A stretch of 64,000 nucleotides of DNA from an uncultured Eubacteriales bacterium (GCA_900545515.1 UQZA01000010.1:1-64000), one strand, 5' to 3'; shown: positions 50,165-58,718, counted from the stretch's first letter. Translations and numbers: made by a program. The notes: generated by a model not told the origin, from the sequence alone.

Positions 50165-52549
50165 ATGAAGCTCAACAGAAAATGGATCAACGAAGAATTT
50201 GTGGACCTGTCCCAGGTTTCAGATCAAGAATTTGTGGAAACCATGACCCTGGCAGGGCAAAAGGTGGAGACCTATGAGCGCCTGGATGGGGAGCTCCGCA
50301 ACGTGGTGGTAGGTAAGGTTCTCTCCATGGTCCGGCACCCCAACTCGGACCACATGTGGATCTGCCAGGTGGACGTGGGCCGGGAGGAGCCGGTGCAGAT
50401 TGTCACCGGGGCCCAGAATGTCCGCGATGGGGACCTGGTTCCTGCCGCTCTGCACAACTCCTGGCTCCCTGGCGGCGTCCACATCACCAAGGGCAAGCTC
50501 CGGGGTGAAAAGTCCAACGGCATGCTCTGCTCCCTGAAGGAGCTGGGGCTCACCTTGAACGACTTCCCCTATGCCATCGAGGATGGCATCTGGATTCTGG
50601 AAGAGGATTGCAAGCCCGGCGATGACATCAATACCGTCATTGGAAATGACGACACCGTGGTGGATTTTGAAATCACCAACAACCGTCCCGATTGCTACTC
50701 CATCATCGGCCTGGCTCGGGAGGCCGCCGCCGCCTTTCACCGTCCCATGCGCCACCATGAACCCATGGTTCACGGCAGCGCAGCAGGGTCCATGTATGAT
50801 AAGCTGGACGTGGAGGTTCCGGCGGAGCATCTGTGCAACCGGTACACCGCCCGGATGGTGACGGGCGTCAAAATCGGTCCCTCCCCCAAGTGGCTGCGCC
50901 AGCGGCTTCGGGCCAACGGGGTCCGGCCCATCAACAACATCGTGGACATCACCAACTATGTCATGCTGGAATATGGCCAGCCCATGCACGCCTTTGACTA
51001 CCGGTATGTCTCCTCCGGAAAAATTGTGGTCCGGGAGAGCACTCAGGGAGAGACCATCACCACCCTGGACGGCAACCTCCGCCCCCTGAAGCCAGGTATG
51101 CTGGTGATTGCCGACGGGGATAAGCCCATCGGCCTGGCCGGTATTATGGGCGGCGAGAACTCCGAAATTGTGGCAGACACCACCACCGTGGTCTTCGAGT
51201 CCGCCAACTTCAACGGCACCTCCATCCGCCAGACCGCTTTGGCCCTGGGGCTGCGGACGGAGGCCTCCGGCAAATTTGAGAAAAACCTGGACCCCATGCT
51301 CACCATCCCCGCCGTCCAGCGGGCCTGTGAGCTGGTGGAGCAGCTGGCCTGCGGCGATGTGCTGGATGGGACCATCGATATCATAAACCACGTCCCCCAG
51401 CCCAAGCAGCTGGAGCTGGAGCCGGACCGGATTAACCAGCTTCTGGGCACCCAGATTCCGGAGGCGGACATGGTAGAATACCTGCGCCGTCTGGAAATCC
51501 CCGTGGAGGGTCGCACCATTTCCGTCCCCTCCTGGCGGCCTGACCTGAACCTCACGGCAGACATTGCCGAAGAAGTGGGCCGGCTGTATGGCTACAACGA
51601 AATTCCTACCACCGCCCTCCGGGGCGCCTCCACCCAGGGTGGATATTCCACCGACATGCTCCTGGAAAACCAGGCAGGGAGCCTCTGCCGGGCCCTGGGG
51701 TACAGTGAAGTGATCACCTACTCCTTCGTCTCCCCGGCCGTCTTTGACCAAATCCGTTTGCCGGAGGACTCCCCTCTGCGCCGCACCCTGAAAATTCAGA
51801 ATCCCCTGGGCGAGGACACCTCCGTGATGCGCACCACAGCCCTGCCCTCCATGCTGGACATCCTGGGCCGGAACAGCGCTTACCACAATAAATCCGCCAA
51901 GCTGTACGAGCTGGCCAAGGTTTACCTGCCCACAGGCAGCGTTCTTCCCCAGGAACCCAAAATGCTGGTTCTGGGCACCTATGGGGAGCACGAGACCTTT
52001 TTCACCCTGAAAGGAGAGCTGGAGGCTGTCCTCACCGGCCTGCGGGTGAAGAAGCCCAGCTATACCGCCGTCCGGGACAATCCCACCTACCATCCCGGTC
52101 GCTGCGCCAAGCTTACGGTGGAGGGTGTGGACGTGGGCTTCTTGGGTCAACTTCATCCCCTGGCCGCCCAGAACTATGGCCTGGACGGAGAGGTCTATTG
52201 CTGCGAGGTGAACTTCACCCGGCTCCTCACCCTGCGGGACCCGGAGCCCACCTATCAGCCCCTGCCCAGATACCCTGCCGTATCCCGGGACCTGTCTCTG
52301 GTCTGTGACGAAGGCCTCACCGTGGCTCAAGTGGAGGACTGTATGGCCAAGGCTGCGGGAAAACTCCTGCGTCAGATCCGCTTCTTTGACATTTACCGGG
52401 GCAAGGGCATCCCAGAGGGGAAAAAGAGCATGGCCTTCTCCCTGGAGCTCCGGGCTGACGACCGGACCCTCACCGACGCCGACTCCGAAGCGGTGGTGTC
52501 CAAGGTCCTGGCCGCCCTGGAGGAGTCCCTGGGGGTCACCCTGCGGTAA
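50165..52549 (+). CDS. pheT: Phenylalanyl-tRNA synthetase beta subunit
   Basis: The 794-residue product has full family architecture: N-terminal OB/EMAP-like tRNA-binding domain (about 40-150, VGKVLSMVRHPNSDHMWICQVDVG), B3/B4 editing domain (about 205-380), B5 domain (about 400-475), the inactive class II core, and a C-terminal ferredoxin-fold anticodon-binding domain (about 700-794, RYPAVSRDLSLVCDEGLTV). AAGGAGG precedes the ATG. It is the second gene of the T-box operon. Confidence 0.97.
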   Translation: MKLNRKWINEEFVDLSQVSDQEFVETMTLAGQKVETYERLDGELRNVVVGKVLSMVRHPNSDHMWICQVDVGREEPVQIVTGAQNVRDGDLVPAALHNSWLPGGVHITKGKLRGEKSNGMLCSLKELGLTLNDFPYAIEDGIWILEEDCKPGDDINTVIGNDDTVVDFEITNNRPDCYSIIGLAREAAAAFHRPMRHHEPMVHGSAAGSMYDKLDVEVPAEHLCNRYTARMVTGVKIGPSPKWLRQRLRANGVRPINNIVDITNYVMLEYGQPMHAFDYRYVSSGKIVVRESTQGETITTLDGNLRPLKPGMLVIADGDKPIGLAGIMGGENSEIVADTTTVVFESANFNGTSIRQTALALGLRTEASGKFEKNLDPMLTIPAVQRACELVEQLACGDVLDGTIDIINHVPQPKQLELEPDRINQLLGTQIPEADMVEYLRRLEIPVEGRTISVPSWRPDLNLTADIAEEVGRLYGYNEIPTTALRGASTQGGYSTDMLLENQAGSLCRALGYSEVITYSFVSPAVFDQIRLPEDSPLRRTLKIQNPLGEDTSVMRTTALPSMLDILGRNSAYHNKSAKLYELAKVYLPTGSVLPQEPKMLVLGTYGEHETFFTLKGELEAVLTGLRVKKPSYTAVRDNPTYHPGRCAKLTVEGVDVGFLGQLHPLAAQNYGLDGEVYCCEVNFTRLLTLRDPEPTYQPLPRYPAVSRDLSLVCDEGLTVAQVEDCMAKAAGKLLRQIRFFDIYRGKGIPEGKKSMAFSLELRADDRTLTDADSEAVVSKVLAALEESLGVTLR

Positions 52550-52584
52550 CCCGTAAAATTTTTGTGAATCTTTTTTCGTTTCCC

Positions 52585-52613
52585 TTTACTTTGCCTCCCT
52601 TTTGTTGTATGAT
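52585..52613 (+). promoter_or_regulatory. Promoter of the IreB-family gene
   Basis: TTTACT (52585-52590), 17 bp, TATGAT (52608-52613), 29 bp before the GTG start. Confidence 0.65.
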
Positions 52614-52642
52614 GGGTCCATCACACATAAAAGGAGGAATCC

Positions 52643-52897
52643 GTGTTGAACGACAACACCATTAAGTTCACCGTCCCCGGTGATGACCGCGAAAACATGC
52701 ATCGGATTCTCCGTTCTGTTTTCGACGCCCTCAGCGAAAAGGGTTACAACCCCATCAATCAGATCGTAGGGTACCTTCTGACCGAAGATCCCACCTATAT
52801 TACAAATTACAACAACGCCCGCGCCATGATTTGTAAGTTGGACCGGGACGAGCTCCTCCAGGAGCTGGTCCAGTGCTATCTGTTTGATAAGCAATAA
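52643..52897 (+). CDS. IreB-family regulatory phosphoprotein
   Basis: The 84-residue product matches the IreB/UPF0297 family end to end: an N-terminal Thr-containing tail (NDNTIKFTVPG), then a helical core with ALSEKGYNPINQIVGYLLTEDPTYITNYNNAR. In Enterococcus faecalis IreB is a substrate of the Ser/Thr kinase IreK and phosphatase IreP and influences cephalosporin resistance; phosphorylation is on N-terminal threonines. No kinase gene is in the window. The start is GTG with AAGGAGG upstream. The family usually neighbours ruvX/yrzB, which are not here. Confidence 0.9.
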   Translation: MLNDNTIKFTVPGDDRENMHRILRSVFDALSEKGYNPINQIVGYLLTEDPTYITNYNNARAMICKLDRDELLQELVQCYLFDKQ

Positions 52898-53080
52898 GCC
52901 GTATCTGGGGCTGCCGCCGTGATGCTGCAGCCCCAGATTTCTTCCCCTGTCACCCATTTTCATGCCTGTTCCGATTCATACCACCCCTCCGTCTTACCTG
53001 CTCAACATCCAAAAATTCCCAATTTTGAATCAATTTGTAACACTTCTCTCAAAAAAGTTGCAAAAATCCCCCCGTTGGGG

Positions 53081-53117
53081 TTGACATCTCCGTTACGATG
53101 TGTTACAATTTGGTTAC
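53081..53117 (+). promoter_or_regulatory. Promoter with overlapping GTTAC direct repeats
   Basis: TTGACA (53081-53086), 17 bp, TACAAT (53104-53109). GTTAC occurs at 53092, 53102 and 53113, about one helical turn apart and covering the -10, which looks like a repressor site. Confidence 0.7.
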
Positions 53118-53139
53118 ATTTCCTTCAGGGAGGTTTCAA

Positions 53140-53427
53140 ATGTCTGACCAAACTGCCGGCCTGACTTACAAAGGCCGTCCCCTTATGCGCAAGGACAACA
53201 TGATCTACTACGGCTCCATGGCCGATTCCCACATTGTGATGCTCCAGGTGTTGGACTCCAAGCCGGTCAACGGCCTGAATGTGGCCACCCGGGTGTCCGT
53301 TCAACTCCTGTCCAATGACCCGAATTTAAGGTCCCGGGAACGGATTGTAAAGAAGAGCGAAAAAGAAGGCCTGTACACGGCGTTGGATGTTGGCTGTGTC
53401 TGGCTGGAGCGCGCTCTGGCAAAATAA
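53140..53427 (+). CDS. Small conserved-looking protein, function unknown
   Basis: The 95-residue product starts at the ATG after CAGGGAGGT and includes MIYYGSMADSHIVMLQVLDSK and RERIVKKSEKEGLYTALDVGCVWLERAL. It is cytoplasmic, with no signal or membrane segment. I cannot name the family. It shares a transcript with the NlpC/P60 gene that starts 27 bp later, so a role in wall growth control is possible by context only. Confidence 0.75.
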   Translation: MSDQTAGLTYKGRPLMRKDNMIYYGSMADSHIVMLQVLDSKPVNGLNVATRVSVQLLSNDPNLRSRERIVKKSEKEGLYTALDVGCVWLERALAK

Positions 53428-53454
53428 AACGCACTGTAAGACGGAGGGTAACGT

Positions 53455-54609
53455 ATGAACTGTAAAAAGAGATTTTTGGGTCTGGTTCTGTCTATGACCA
53501 CCTTGGTCGGCACCCTGGCCCTGACCACCAATGCTTCTGATTCTGTGAAATCCGCCGTTGGCATTGTAGATGCCTCGGCCCTCCGCTTGCGGGAAGGACC
53601 TGGCACAGATACTGAAATCCTCACCACTGCTTACCGCAACGATTATGTGGTCATCCTGGAGTCCGAGGGCGACTGGTACAAGGTCATTTACAACCTGCGG
53701 GAGGGTTATATGCACAGCGACTACCTCACCGTGAAAGAGCGGGAAAACGTAGAGCTGGGCTACGGAGAGGTCAATACATATCTGGTCAACCTGCGCAGCG
53801 GCCCCACCACCTCCTCTGAGATCCTGGATCAGCTGGCTGAAGGCGAGGACGCCTACATCATCGGCTTTAACTGCGGCTGGTATAAGGTCCAGTACAACGG
53901 CAGCACCGGTTACATCCGCAGCGACCTGGTGGATCTCACCGAGATTCCTTACGAAAACACCGGCTCCAGCAGCAGCCCCAAGTACTTCGCCGGGGGAGAC
54001 CCCATCAGCAGCTCCTCTTACGAGTCCTCTGAGCGCTACGAAGCGGAGCCCGAGTCCTCCGAAAGCTACGAGCAAGAGTCCGAGGCTGAGTCCTACGAGA
54101 GCTATGAGCAGGAATCTGAGCCTGAGTCCTCCGAAAGCTACGAACCCGAAACTTCTGAAAGCTACGAGCAGGAATCCGAACCCGAATCCTCCGAAAGCTA
54201 CGAATCGGAATCCTCCGGCAATGCTTCCTCCTCCTACTCCGCCGGTGAGGCCATTGTGGCCAAGGCCAAGGAATATCTGGGCGTCCCCTATGTGTGGGGT
54301 GGCTCCTCCCCCAGCGGTTTTGATTGCTCCGGCTTTACCCAGTATGTGATGCGGGCCTGCGGCTACTCTATCTACCGCACCGCCACCGATCAGCTGGAAA
54401 ACGGCTACGCCGTTAGCTACTCCGACCTGCAGCCCGGCGACCTGGTCTTCTTCGAGCGGACCTACAACACCGATGCTCCCGCTTCCCACGTGGGCATCTA
54501 TGTGGGCGGCGGCGAGTTCATCCACGCCGGTGGCAGCTACGTCAAAATCTCCAGCCTCTCCTCCGACTACTACGCCAGTCGTTACGTAGGCGCACGCCGG
54601 ATCGTGTGA
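53455..54609 (+). CDS. SH3b / NlpC-P60 cell-wall hydrolase
   Basis: The 384-residue secreted product has a signal peptide (1-27) and two bacterial SH3 domains (about 35-95 and 105-165; SALRLREGPGTDTEIL and YLVNLRSGPTTSSEIL). A low-complexity acidic linker (185-258) is built of Ser-Tyr-Glu-Gln-Glu-type repeats. The C-terminal NlpC/P60 peptidase has Cys291 (FDCSGF), His345 (SHVGIYVG) and His357 (FIHAGG). It should cleave peptidoglycan stem peptides, probably the D-Glu-diamino acid bond as in related endopeptidases. The Glu-rich linker probably acts as a flexible, charged spacer. Confidence 0.93.
   Translation: MNCKKRFLGLVLSMTTLVGTLALTTNASDSVKSAVGIVDASALRLREGPGTDTEILTTAYRNDYVVILESEGDWYKVIYNLREGYMHSDYLTVKERENVELGYGEVNTYLVNLRSGPTTSSEILDQLAEGEDAYIIGFNCGWYKVQYNGSTGYIRSDLVDLTEIPYENTGSSSSPKYFAGGDPISSSSYESSERYEAEPESSESYEQESEAESYESYEQESEPESSESYEPETSESYEQESEPESSESYESESSGNASSSYSAGEAIVAKAKEYLGVPYVWGGSSPSGFDCSGFTQYVMRACGYSIYRTATDQLENGYAVSYSDLQPGDLVFFERTYNTDAPASHVGIYVGGGEFIHAGGSYVKISSLSSDYYASRYVGARRIV
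54010..54225 (+). repeat. Tandem low-complexity coding repeat
   Basis: Repeats of Ser/Tyr/Glu/Gln codons (units such as SESYEQESEPES) occur several times with imperfect identity, a sign of slippage-driven length change within the linker. Confidence 0.8.
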
Positions 54610-54630
54610 GAGCCTTCATCATAAATTTTC

Positions 54631-54666
54631 CGGCGCGCCGTCCTTCCCCGGGCGGCGCGCCGTTTT
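54631..54666 (+). terminator. Terminator after the NlpC/P60 gene
   Basis: CGGCGCGCCG is repeated in inverted form (itself palindromic) around a 12-base loop and followed by TTTTAT. Confidence 0.85.
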
Positions 54667-55011
54667 ATATCATATTCCACCGCAGGGTCAGACCCATCGG
54701 TGAGATCACAATACCCCACTGGACTGGCGTGGAAGCACCCATAGCTTCCCCCGGGGGAAGACAGGGCCCTGCCCCGCCAGTGCGTTGGAAGCCGTACATC
54801 CCCGGCGGGAAGAACGCTTCCATGTCGTGCTCTGAAGCTTTTCACCAGCGCCCAGGCTCCGCCACAAGTGTTCACGATGTGTGGAACTTTGTTTCCTGGG
54901 CAAAGTGACGAAAATTTCTTTTGCATACGCGAATATTTTTGTTGAAATTTCTGCCTCCATCCTCTACAATAGGTTCTGCATTCAGGAAACCAAATGGAGG
55001 AGGAATTCCCT
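54667..55011. other. Intergenic region with structured repeat block
   Basis: No gene is supported. Around 54717-54830 the DNA can fold: ACTGGCG pairs with CGCCAGT, enclosing the palindrome CTTCCCCCGGGGGAAG, and GGAAGC pairs with GCTTCC after it. The ACTGGCGTGGAAGC block resembles the intergenic repeats at 23971 and 38861. Its role is unknown. The promoter of the next gene lies at 54942-54970. Confidence 0.45.
54942..54970 (+). promoter_or_regulatory. Promoter of the gate-domain membrane protein gene
   Basis: TTGAAA (54942-54947), 17 bp, TACAAT (54965-54970). Confidence 0.7.
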
Positions 55012-56214
55012 ATGGAAAGTCCGGCGAGTCAAGCCGCCCCCAGCACGAAGCCTGCCGCAGGCCAGAAAAAGGCCGTCAGCGTGGAAGCTTTCGTATTTCT
55101 CGGCGTTTTCATTCTGATTTTTGGCCTGATCGGCCATAAAATGGGGATGATCAACCTACTTAACACCATGATGAATACCGCCTTTGATCTGCTCATCAAC
55201 ACCGTGCTGTACATCATGGGCATCGCCGTGCTGGCCGGCGCCTTGGGCGCGATGCTGACGGAGTTTGGCGTGGTGGCTCTCATCAACAAGCTGCTCTCCC
55301 CGCTCATGGGCGTCCTATACGGGCTGCCTGGCGCTGCCTCCGTTGGAATCGTCACAACTTACCTGTCTGACAATCCTGCCATTTTGACCTTGGCAGACGA
55401 TCCCAGCTTCCGCCGGTACTTCAAGCGGTATCAGCTTCCCGCTCTCACCAACCTGGGCACAGCCTTCGGTATGGGCGCAGTCATCACCGCCTTCATGCTG
55501 GGCCTGCAGCTGACCTCCGGCGGCGGCAGCTTCGGCCTGGCGGTCCTGGTGGGCAACCTGGGAGCTGTGTTCGGAAGCATCGTCAGCGCCCGGCTGATGC
55601 TGCGCTTCACCAAAAAGGTGTTCGGCACAGAGGCCTACTGTGATATCCCGGAGGGCTGCGAGCATGCAGACCTGTCCACCCGGTCTGTCCGGCCCGGCGG
55701 CTTTGGCGCCCGGCTTCTGGCCGCGCTCACCGAAGGCGGCGCTTCCGGTGTGAAAATGGGCGTGGAGATCATTCCCGGCGTCCTTCTCATCTGCACCTTC
55801 GTGCTGCTGCTCACCAAGGGCCCCGGGGAGGGCGGCGTCTACACCGGCGCAGCCTATGAGGGCGTTGCGGTCCTGCCTTGGCTGGGTCAGAAGCTCTCCT
55901 TCATCCTGAAGCCGCTGTTTGGCTTCACCAGCGCCGAAGGCATTGCCGTCCCCATTACAGCCCTGGGCGCTGCTGGGGCGGCCATTGGCCTGGTGCCCGG
56001 CCTTCTGTCCTCCGGTCTGGCCGGGGCACAGGACATTGCCGTCTTCACCGCCATGTGCATGTGCTGGAGCGGCTACCTGTCCACCCACGTGGCCATGATG
56101 TCTAGCTTGAAGTGCACTTACCTCACCGGCCGTGCCATCCTCTGTCACACCATCGGCGGCCTGTGCGCCGGCGTCTTCGCCCACTGGGTCTATGCCCTGC
56201 TGTCCCTTTTGTAA
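55012..56214 (+). CDS. Nucleoside-recognition (gate) domain membrane protein, CD0519/CD1768-like
   Basis: The 400-residue product has about eight to ten membrane helices and Gly-rich gate-type segments (MGIAVLAGALGAMLTEFGVVALINKLLSPLMGVLYGLPGAASVG, TAFGMGAVITAFM, GVKMGVEIIPGVLLICTFVLLL). This fits the nucleoside-recognition/gate group, and it resembles the clostridial CD0519/CD1768 membrane proteins as I recall them. The transported substrate is unknown. GGAGGAGG stands eight bases before the ATG used. The gene has its own promoter and a terminator. Confidence 0.8.
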   Translation: MESPASQAAPSTKPAAGQKKAVSVEAFVFLGVFILIFGLIGHKMGMINLLNTMMNTAFDLLINTVLYIMGIAVLAGALGAMLTEFGVVALINKLLSPLMGVLYGLPGAASVGIVTTYLSDNPAILTLADDPSFRRYFKRYQLPALTNLGTAFGMGAVITAFMLGLQLTSGGGSFGLAVLVGNLGAVFGSIVSARLMLRFTKKVFGTEAYCDIPEGCEHADLSTRSVRPGGFGARLLAALTEGGASGVKMGVEIIPGVLLICTFVLLLTKGPGEGGVYTGAAYEGVAVLPWLGQKLSFILKPLFGFTSAEGIAVPITALGAAGAAIGLVPGLLSSGLAGAQDIAVFTAMCMCWSGYLSTHVAMMSSLKCTYLTGRAILCHTIGGLCAGVFAHWVYALLSLL

Positions 56215-56234
56215 ACCTTCCAAGCCGCATATAT

Positions 56235-56289
56235 GACACGCTCCCCCGCAGACGACAGGGAATCACTCCTGTCATCTGCGGGGGAGCGT
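56235..56289 (+). terminator. Long hairpin after the gate-domain gene
   Basis: ACGCTCCCCCGCAGA and TCTGCGGGGGAGCGT pair, continuing inward with GACAGG/CCTGTC. The stem is strong but no T-run follows. Confidence 0.6.
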
Positions 56290-56538
56290 TGCTACTGAGC
56301 AGGTTCAGATTTCTCCGGATGGGGCAGCCTCCCAATCGGCTCGTGCCTTTCCCCCGGGGAAGGCGCCGGGCAAAGGGAGGCGGATGAGGAACGGCGGTAA
56401 GTTACAGACCGGTAGGCAGGATCGGTAAAAACGTAACATATTTCCTTCTGAACGAAACTTCCTCCAGCATAGCCAGGCTGCGCCGCGCCAGGAGAGAAAA
56501 AGTAAATGTTGCTGACTTAGAGCCATGCGTTTCGGCAG
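56290..56538. other. Gap with a CCCCCGGGGAAGG-type intergenic repeat
   Basis: At about 56345-56395 the sequence TTTCCCCCGGGGAAGGCGCC followed by GGAGGCGGATGAGG looks like the very common small intergenic repeat of Oscillospiraceae (recalled, not searched). No gene is visible before the promoter at 56539. Confidence 0.45.
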
Positions 56539-56567
56539 TTGATATTTGCGCCCAGGTGTGTCATAAT
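56539..56567 (+). promoter_or_regulatory. Promoter of the chromate-transporter operon
   Basis: TTGATA (56539-56544), 17 bp, CATAAT (56562-56567). Confidence 0.65.
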
Positions 56568-56600
56568 GGAGAGGAAATGACTTGTGGGGACGGTGAAGTG

Positions 56601-57158
56601 ATGAATAAACAGCCGGGGACGATAAGGGCCCTGTTTTTGACCTTTCTTAAAATTGGAGCGTTCACCTTCGGAGGTGGCTACGCTATGATTCCCCTGATAC
56701 AAAAAGAGGTAGTGGAGAGACGGAAGTGGATGACGGACGGGGACATTCTGGATATCATCGCCATTGCAGAGTCCACGCCCGGCCCCATCGCCATCAACGC
56801 GGCCACCTTTGTGGGCTACAAAACCGCCGGTTTTTGGGGTGCGGTATGCTGCACCACTGGGGTGGTGCTGCCCTCCTTCCTCATGATTGCGGCCATCTCC
56901 CTGGTGCTGCAGGCCTTTGAGCGCAACCGGGTGGTCCAATATGCCTTTGCCGGAATCCGGGCCGGGGTTTTGGCCCTCATTTGCAAAGCTCTGGTGTCCA
57001 TGTACCGGCAGTGTCCCCGGAATCTCTTCTCCTACCTTCTGGCCGGGGCGGCCTTTTTGGCCACGGCGGTGTTCCGGGTGAACGTGCTGCTGGTGATTTT
57101 GGGGTGCGCTGCCTGCGGGCTCGTTCATTCGGCCATAGTGGGGAGGAAGCAGGTATGA
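56601..57158 (+). CDS. Chromate transporter half-protein, first
   Basis: The 185-residue membrane protein of the CHR family has the N-terminal signature FLKIGAFTFGGGYAMIPLIQKEVVE and ESTPGPIAINAATFVGYKTAGFWGAV, then PSFLMIAAISLVL and several helices. Short-chain CHR proteins work as pairs. The next gene encodes the partner and overlaps by 4 bp (ATGA). The name comes from chromate efflux, but many clostridial members probably move another anion. The ATG follows a weak GGTGAAGTG site. Confidence 0.9.
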   Translation: MNKQPGTIRALFLTFLKIGAFTFGGGYAMIPLIQKEVVERRKWMTDGDILDIIAIAESTPGPIAINAATFVGYKTAGFWGAVCCTTGVVLPSFLMIAAISLVLQAFERNRVVQYAFAGIRAGVLALICKALVSMYRQCPRNLFSYLLAGAAFLATAVFRVNVLLVILGCAACGLVHSAIVGRKQV

Positions 57159-57721
57159 TTTTCTGGGAACTGTTTTGGACCTTTTTTCAAATTGGCGCCT
57201 TCACCTTTGGGGGCGGCTACGCCATGCTGCCCCTCATTCAGTCGGAAGTGGCAAGCCACGGCTGGATGACGGACGCTCAGCTGGTGGATTTTGTAGCGGT
57301 GAGCGAAAGCACTCCCGGGCCCTTTGCGGTCAACATCTCCACCTACGTGGGTATGGTGACCGGGGGACCTCTGGGGGCGGCTTGCGCCACCCTGGGGGTG
57401 GTCCTCCCCTCTTTTCTCATCATTTTGCTGGTGGCCCGGTGCTTCGCCCAGTTCCGGTCCAGCCCCATCGTCCAGGGGGGCATGTCCGGCCTGCGCCCGG
57501 CGGTGGTGGGGCTCATCGCCGCGGCGGTGGTGTCCGTGGGGCTGACGGTGTTTTTCCCCGGCGGGGTAAGCCTGGACGTGGTGCAAACGCCTGGCTTTCT
57601 CGTCGCCTTGGGTGTTTTTCTCCTGTCCCTCCTCCTGGCCTTCCGGAAGGCCCATCCCATTTTCATCATCTGCCTGTCCGGCCTTTTGGGCGTTGGGGCC
57701 GGATTGCTGGGAGCCTTCTAG
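57155..57721 (+). CDS. Chromate transporter half-protein, second
   Basis: The 188-residue partner has the same signatures (FFQIGAFTFGGGYAMLPLIQSEVA, SESTPGPFAVNISTYVGMVTGGPLGA) and C-terminal helices ending FIICLSGLLGVGAGLLGAF. It begins inside the stop of the first half and has GGAGG seven bases upstream. Together they should form a membrane transporter with antiparallel halves, which is known for the short-chain CHR group. Confidence 0.9.
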   Translation: MIFWELFWTFFQIGAFTFGGGYAMLPLIQSEVASHGWMTDAQLVDFVAVSESTPGPFAVNISTYVGMVTGGPLGAACATLGVVLPSFLIILLVARCFAQFRSSPIVQGGMSGLRPAVVGLIAAAVVSVGLTVFFPGGVSLDVVQTPGFLVALGVFLLSLLLAFRKAHPIFIICLSGLLGVGAGLLGAF

Positions 57722-57739
57722 AATTTGGTGGTAAATATA

Positions 57740-58372
57740 GTGAGAAAAAAGATACTTTTGTCTATTGTATTAATTGTCATTATTGTTGTAATAGCTGTAG
57801 GTGCAGTCGACAGTGGCGTTATGAACAAACTAGAGCATCTGGGGCGCATGGTTCCAGAAGTACTAAACTCGGACGATGTTTTAGCAACATATAAGGAACG
57901 AAACGTCACAGCAGGCATGGTTACCTACTGGCAGGAAGTAGAAGTTATGACTTACTCTGCTGATGGCACCATTCACACAGAAAAACCGTCAAAAAAAGAA
58001 GTGGTGGATCGAGTCCTTCGGTCGTTGATTTTGCTGGATGAGGCGGAACAGGCTGGCTTAACAGCCACAGATGAGCAGGTAAATGCGGCCATAGCGGAGC
58101 AGAAGAGTATTGCGGAGGAATATCCTGAGATACGGGAACAGCTGGAGGAATATTGGGAAGCTGCCGGCATGACAGAAGAGACGTATTGGACGCTTCTGCA
58201 GCAATCATTTTACGAAGAATTGACCATTGCAAATCTCCAAGCCATTCTCATGACCGAGTACGAAGAGGCGGGCATGACGGAAGAGGAGGCGAAGGCCGCC
58301 TACGAGGCATACAAAAACGGCCTCATTGAGACCCACCAGGATCAGATTACCTATTACCTGGATGCCTCATAA
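57740..58372 (+). CDS. Membrane-anchored protein, SurA-N-like helical domain
   Basis: The product has about 210 residues, starting on GTG at 57740 (GGTGG eight bases before). TTG or GTG at 57725/57728 are alternatives. An N-terminal helix (KKILLSIVLIVIIVVIAVGAV) anchors it outside the cytoplasm. The helical, Glu-rich remainder (KEVVDRVLRSLILLDEAEQAGLTATDEQVNAAIAEQ, EEYWEAAGMTEETYWTLLQQ) resembles the N-terminal chaperone region of SurA/PrsA-type proteins, but no parvulin domain follows. The start of the gene is AT-richer than its neighbours, perhaps acquired. Function is unknown. Confidence 0.65.
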   Translation: MRKKILLSIVLIVIIVVIAVGAVDSGVMNKLEHLGRMVPEVLNSDDVLATYKERNVTAGMVTYWQEVEVMTYSADGTIHTEKPSKKEVVDRVLRSLILLDEAEQAGLTATDEQVNAAIAEQKSIAEEYPEIREQLEEYWEAAGMTEETYWTLLQQSFYEELTIANLQAILMTEYEEAGMTEEEAKAAYEAYKNGLIETHQDQITYYLDAS

Positions 58373-58394
58373 GCGTCTCTGTAAATGCAATCAA

Positions 58395-58447
58395 TCTGCC
58401 GCACAGGCGGGCGAAACCATTCGCCCTGCCTGGCGGCAGATTTGTTT
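58395..58447 (+). terminator. Shared terminator between converging genes
   Basis: TCTGCCGC...GGGCGAA and TTCGCCC...GCGGCAGA form a long imperfect hairpin followed by TTTGTTT. It lies between the membrane-anchored protein gene and the minus-strand gene at 58449 and may end both. Confidence 0.8.
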
Positions 58448-58448
58448 G

Positions 58449-58715
58449 CTATGCTTGGGATTCCAGCCAGTCCTTCAGGGCCTGGCGGCCCTCCTCCGAC
58501 ATGGGGAAGGAATGGCTGCCCTCCATCTGACTTTTTTCATAGCAGTATGGGCCATGCCAGAATTCAGCCTCCAGGGAGCTCTCCTCCATGTTGACCTCCT
58601 TCTGGTTCAGCATCACCACCTTAGGCACGATCCGGAAGCGAAAGGGGCCCAAGGAGCCGGTGAAGATGTTGTTCATGGCAAAGGTATGTAGGGTGGGAAG
58701 AAAGATGCCGTCCAT
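58449..58715 (-). CDS. Small protein in operon with pepF, function unknown
   Basis: The 88-residue product contains GPFRFRIVPKVVMLNQKEVNMEESSLEAEFWHGPYCYEKSQMEGSHSFPMSEEGRQALKDWLESQA. Its start lies 3 bp past the oligoendopeptidase stop, so it is translationally coupled. It has no signal or membrane segment and no family I recognise. The good spacing and the shared terminator favour a real gene. Confidence 0.65.
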   Translation of the reverse strand: MDGIFLPTLHTFAMNNIFTGSLGPFRFRIVPKVVMLNQKEVNMEESSLEAEFWHGPYCYEKSQMEGSHSFPMSEEGRQALKDWLESQA

Positions 58716-58718
58716 GGG

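Noticed and set aside
54717..54830. Possible 6S RNA or other housekeeping RNA in the gap before the gate-domain gene
   Set aside because: It folds, but I could not match it to the 6S, SRP or RNase P signatures; its block resembles the intergenic repeats.
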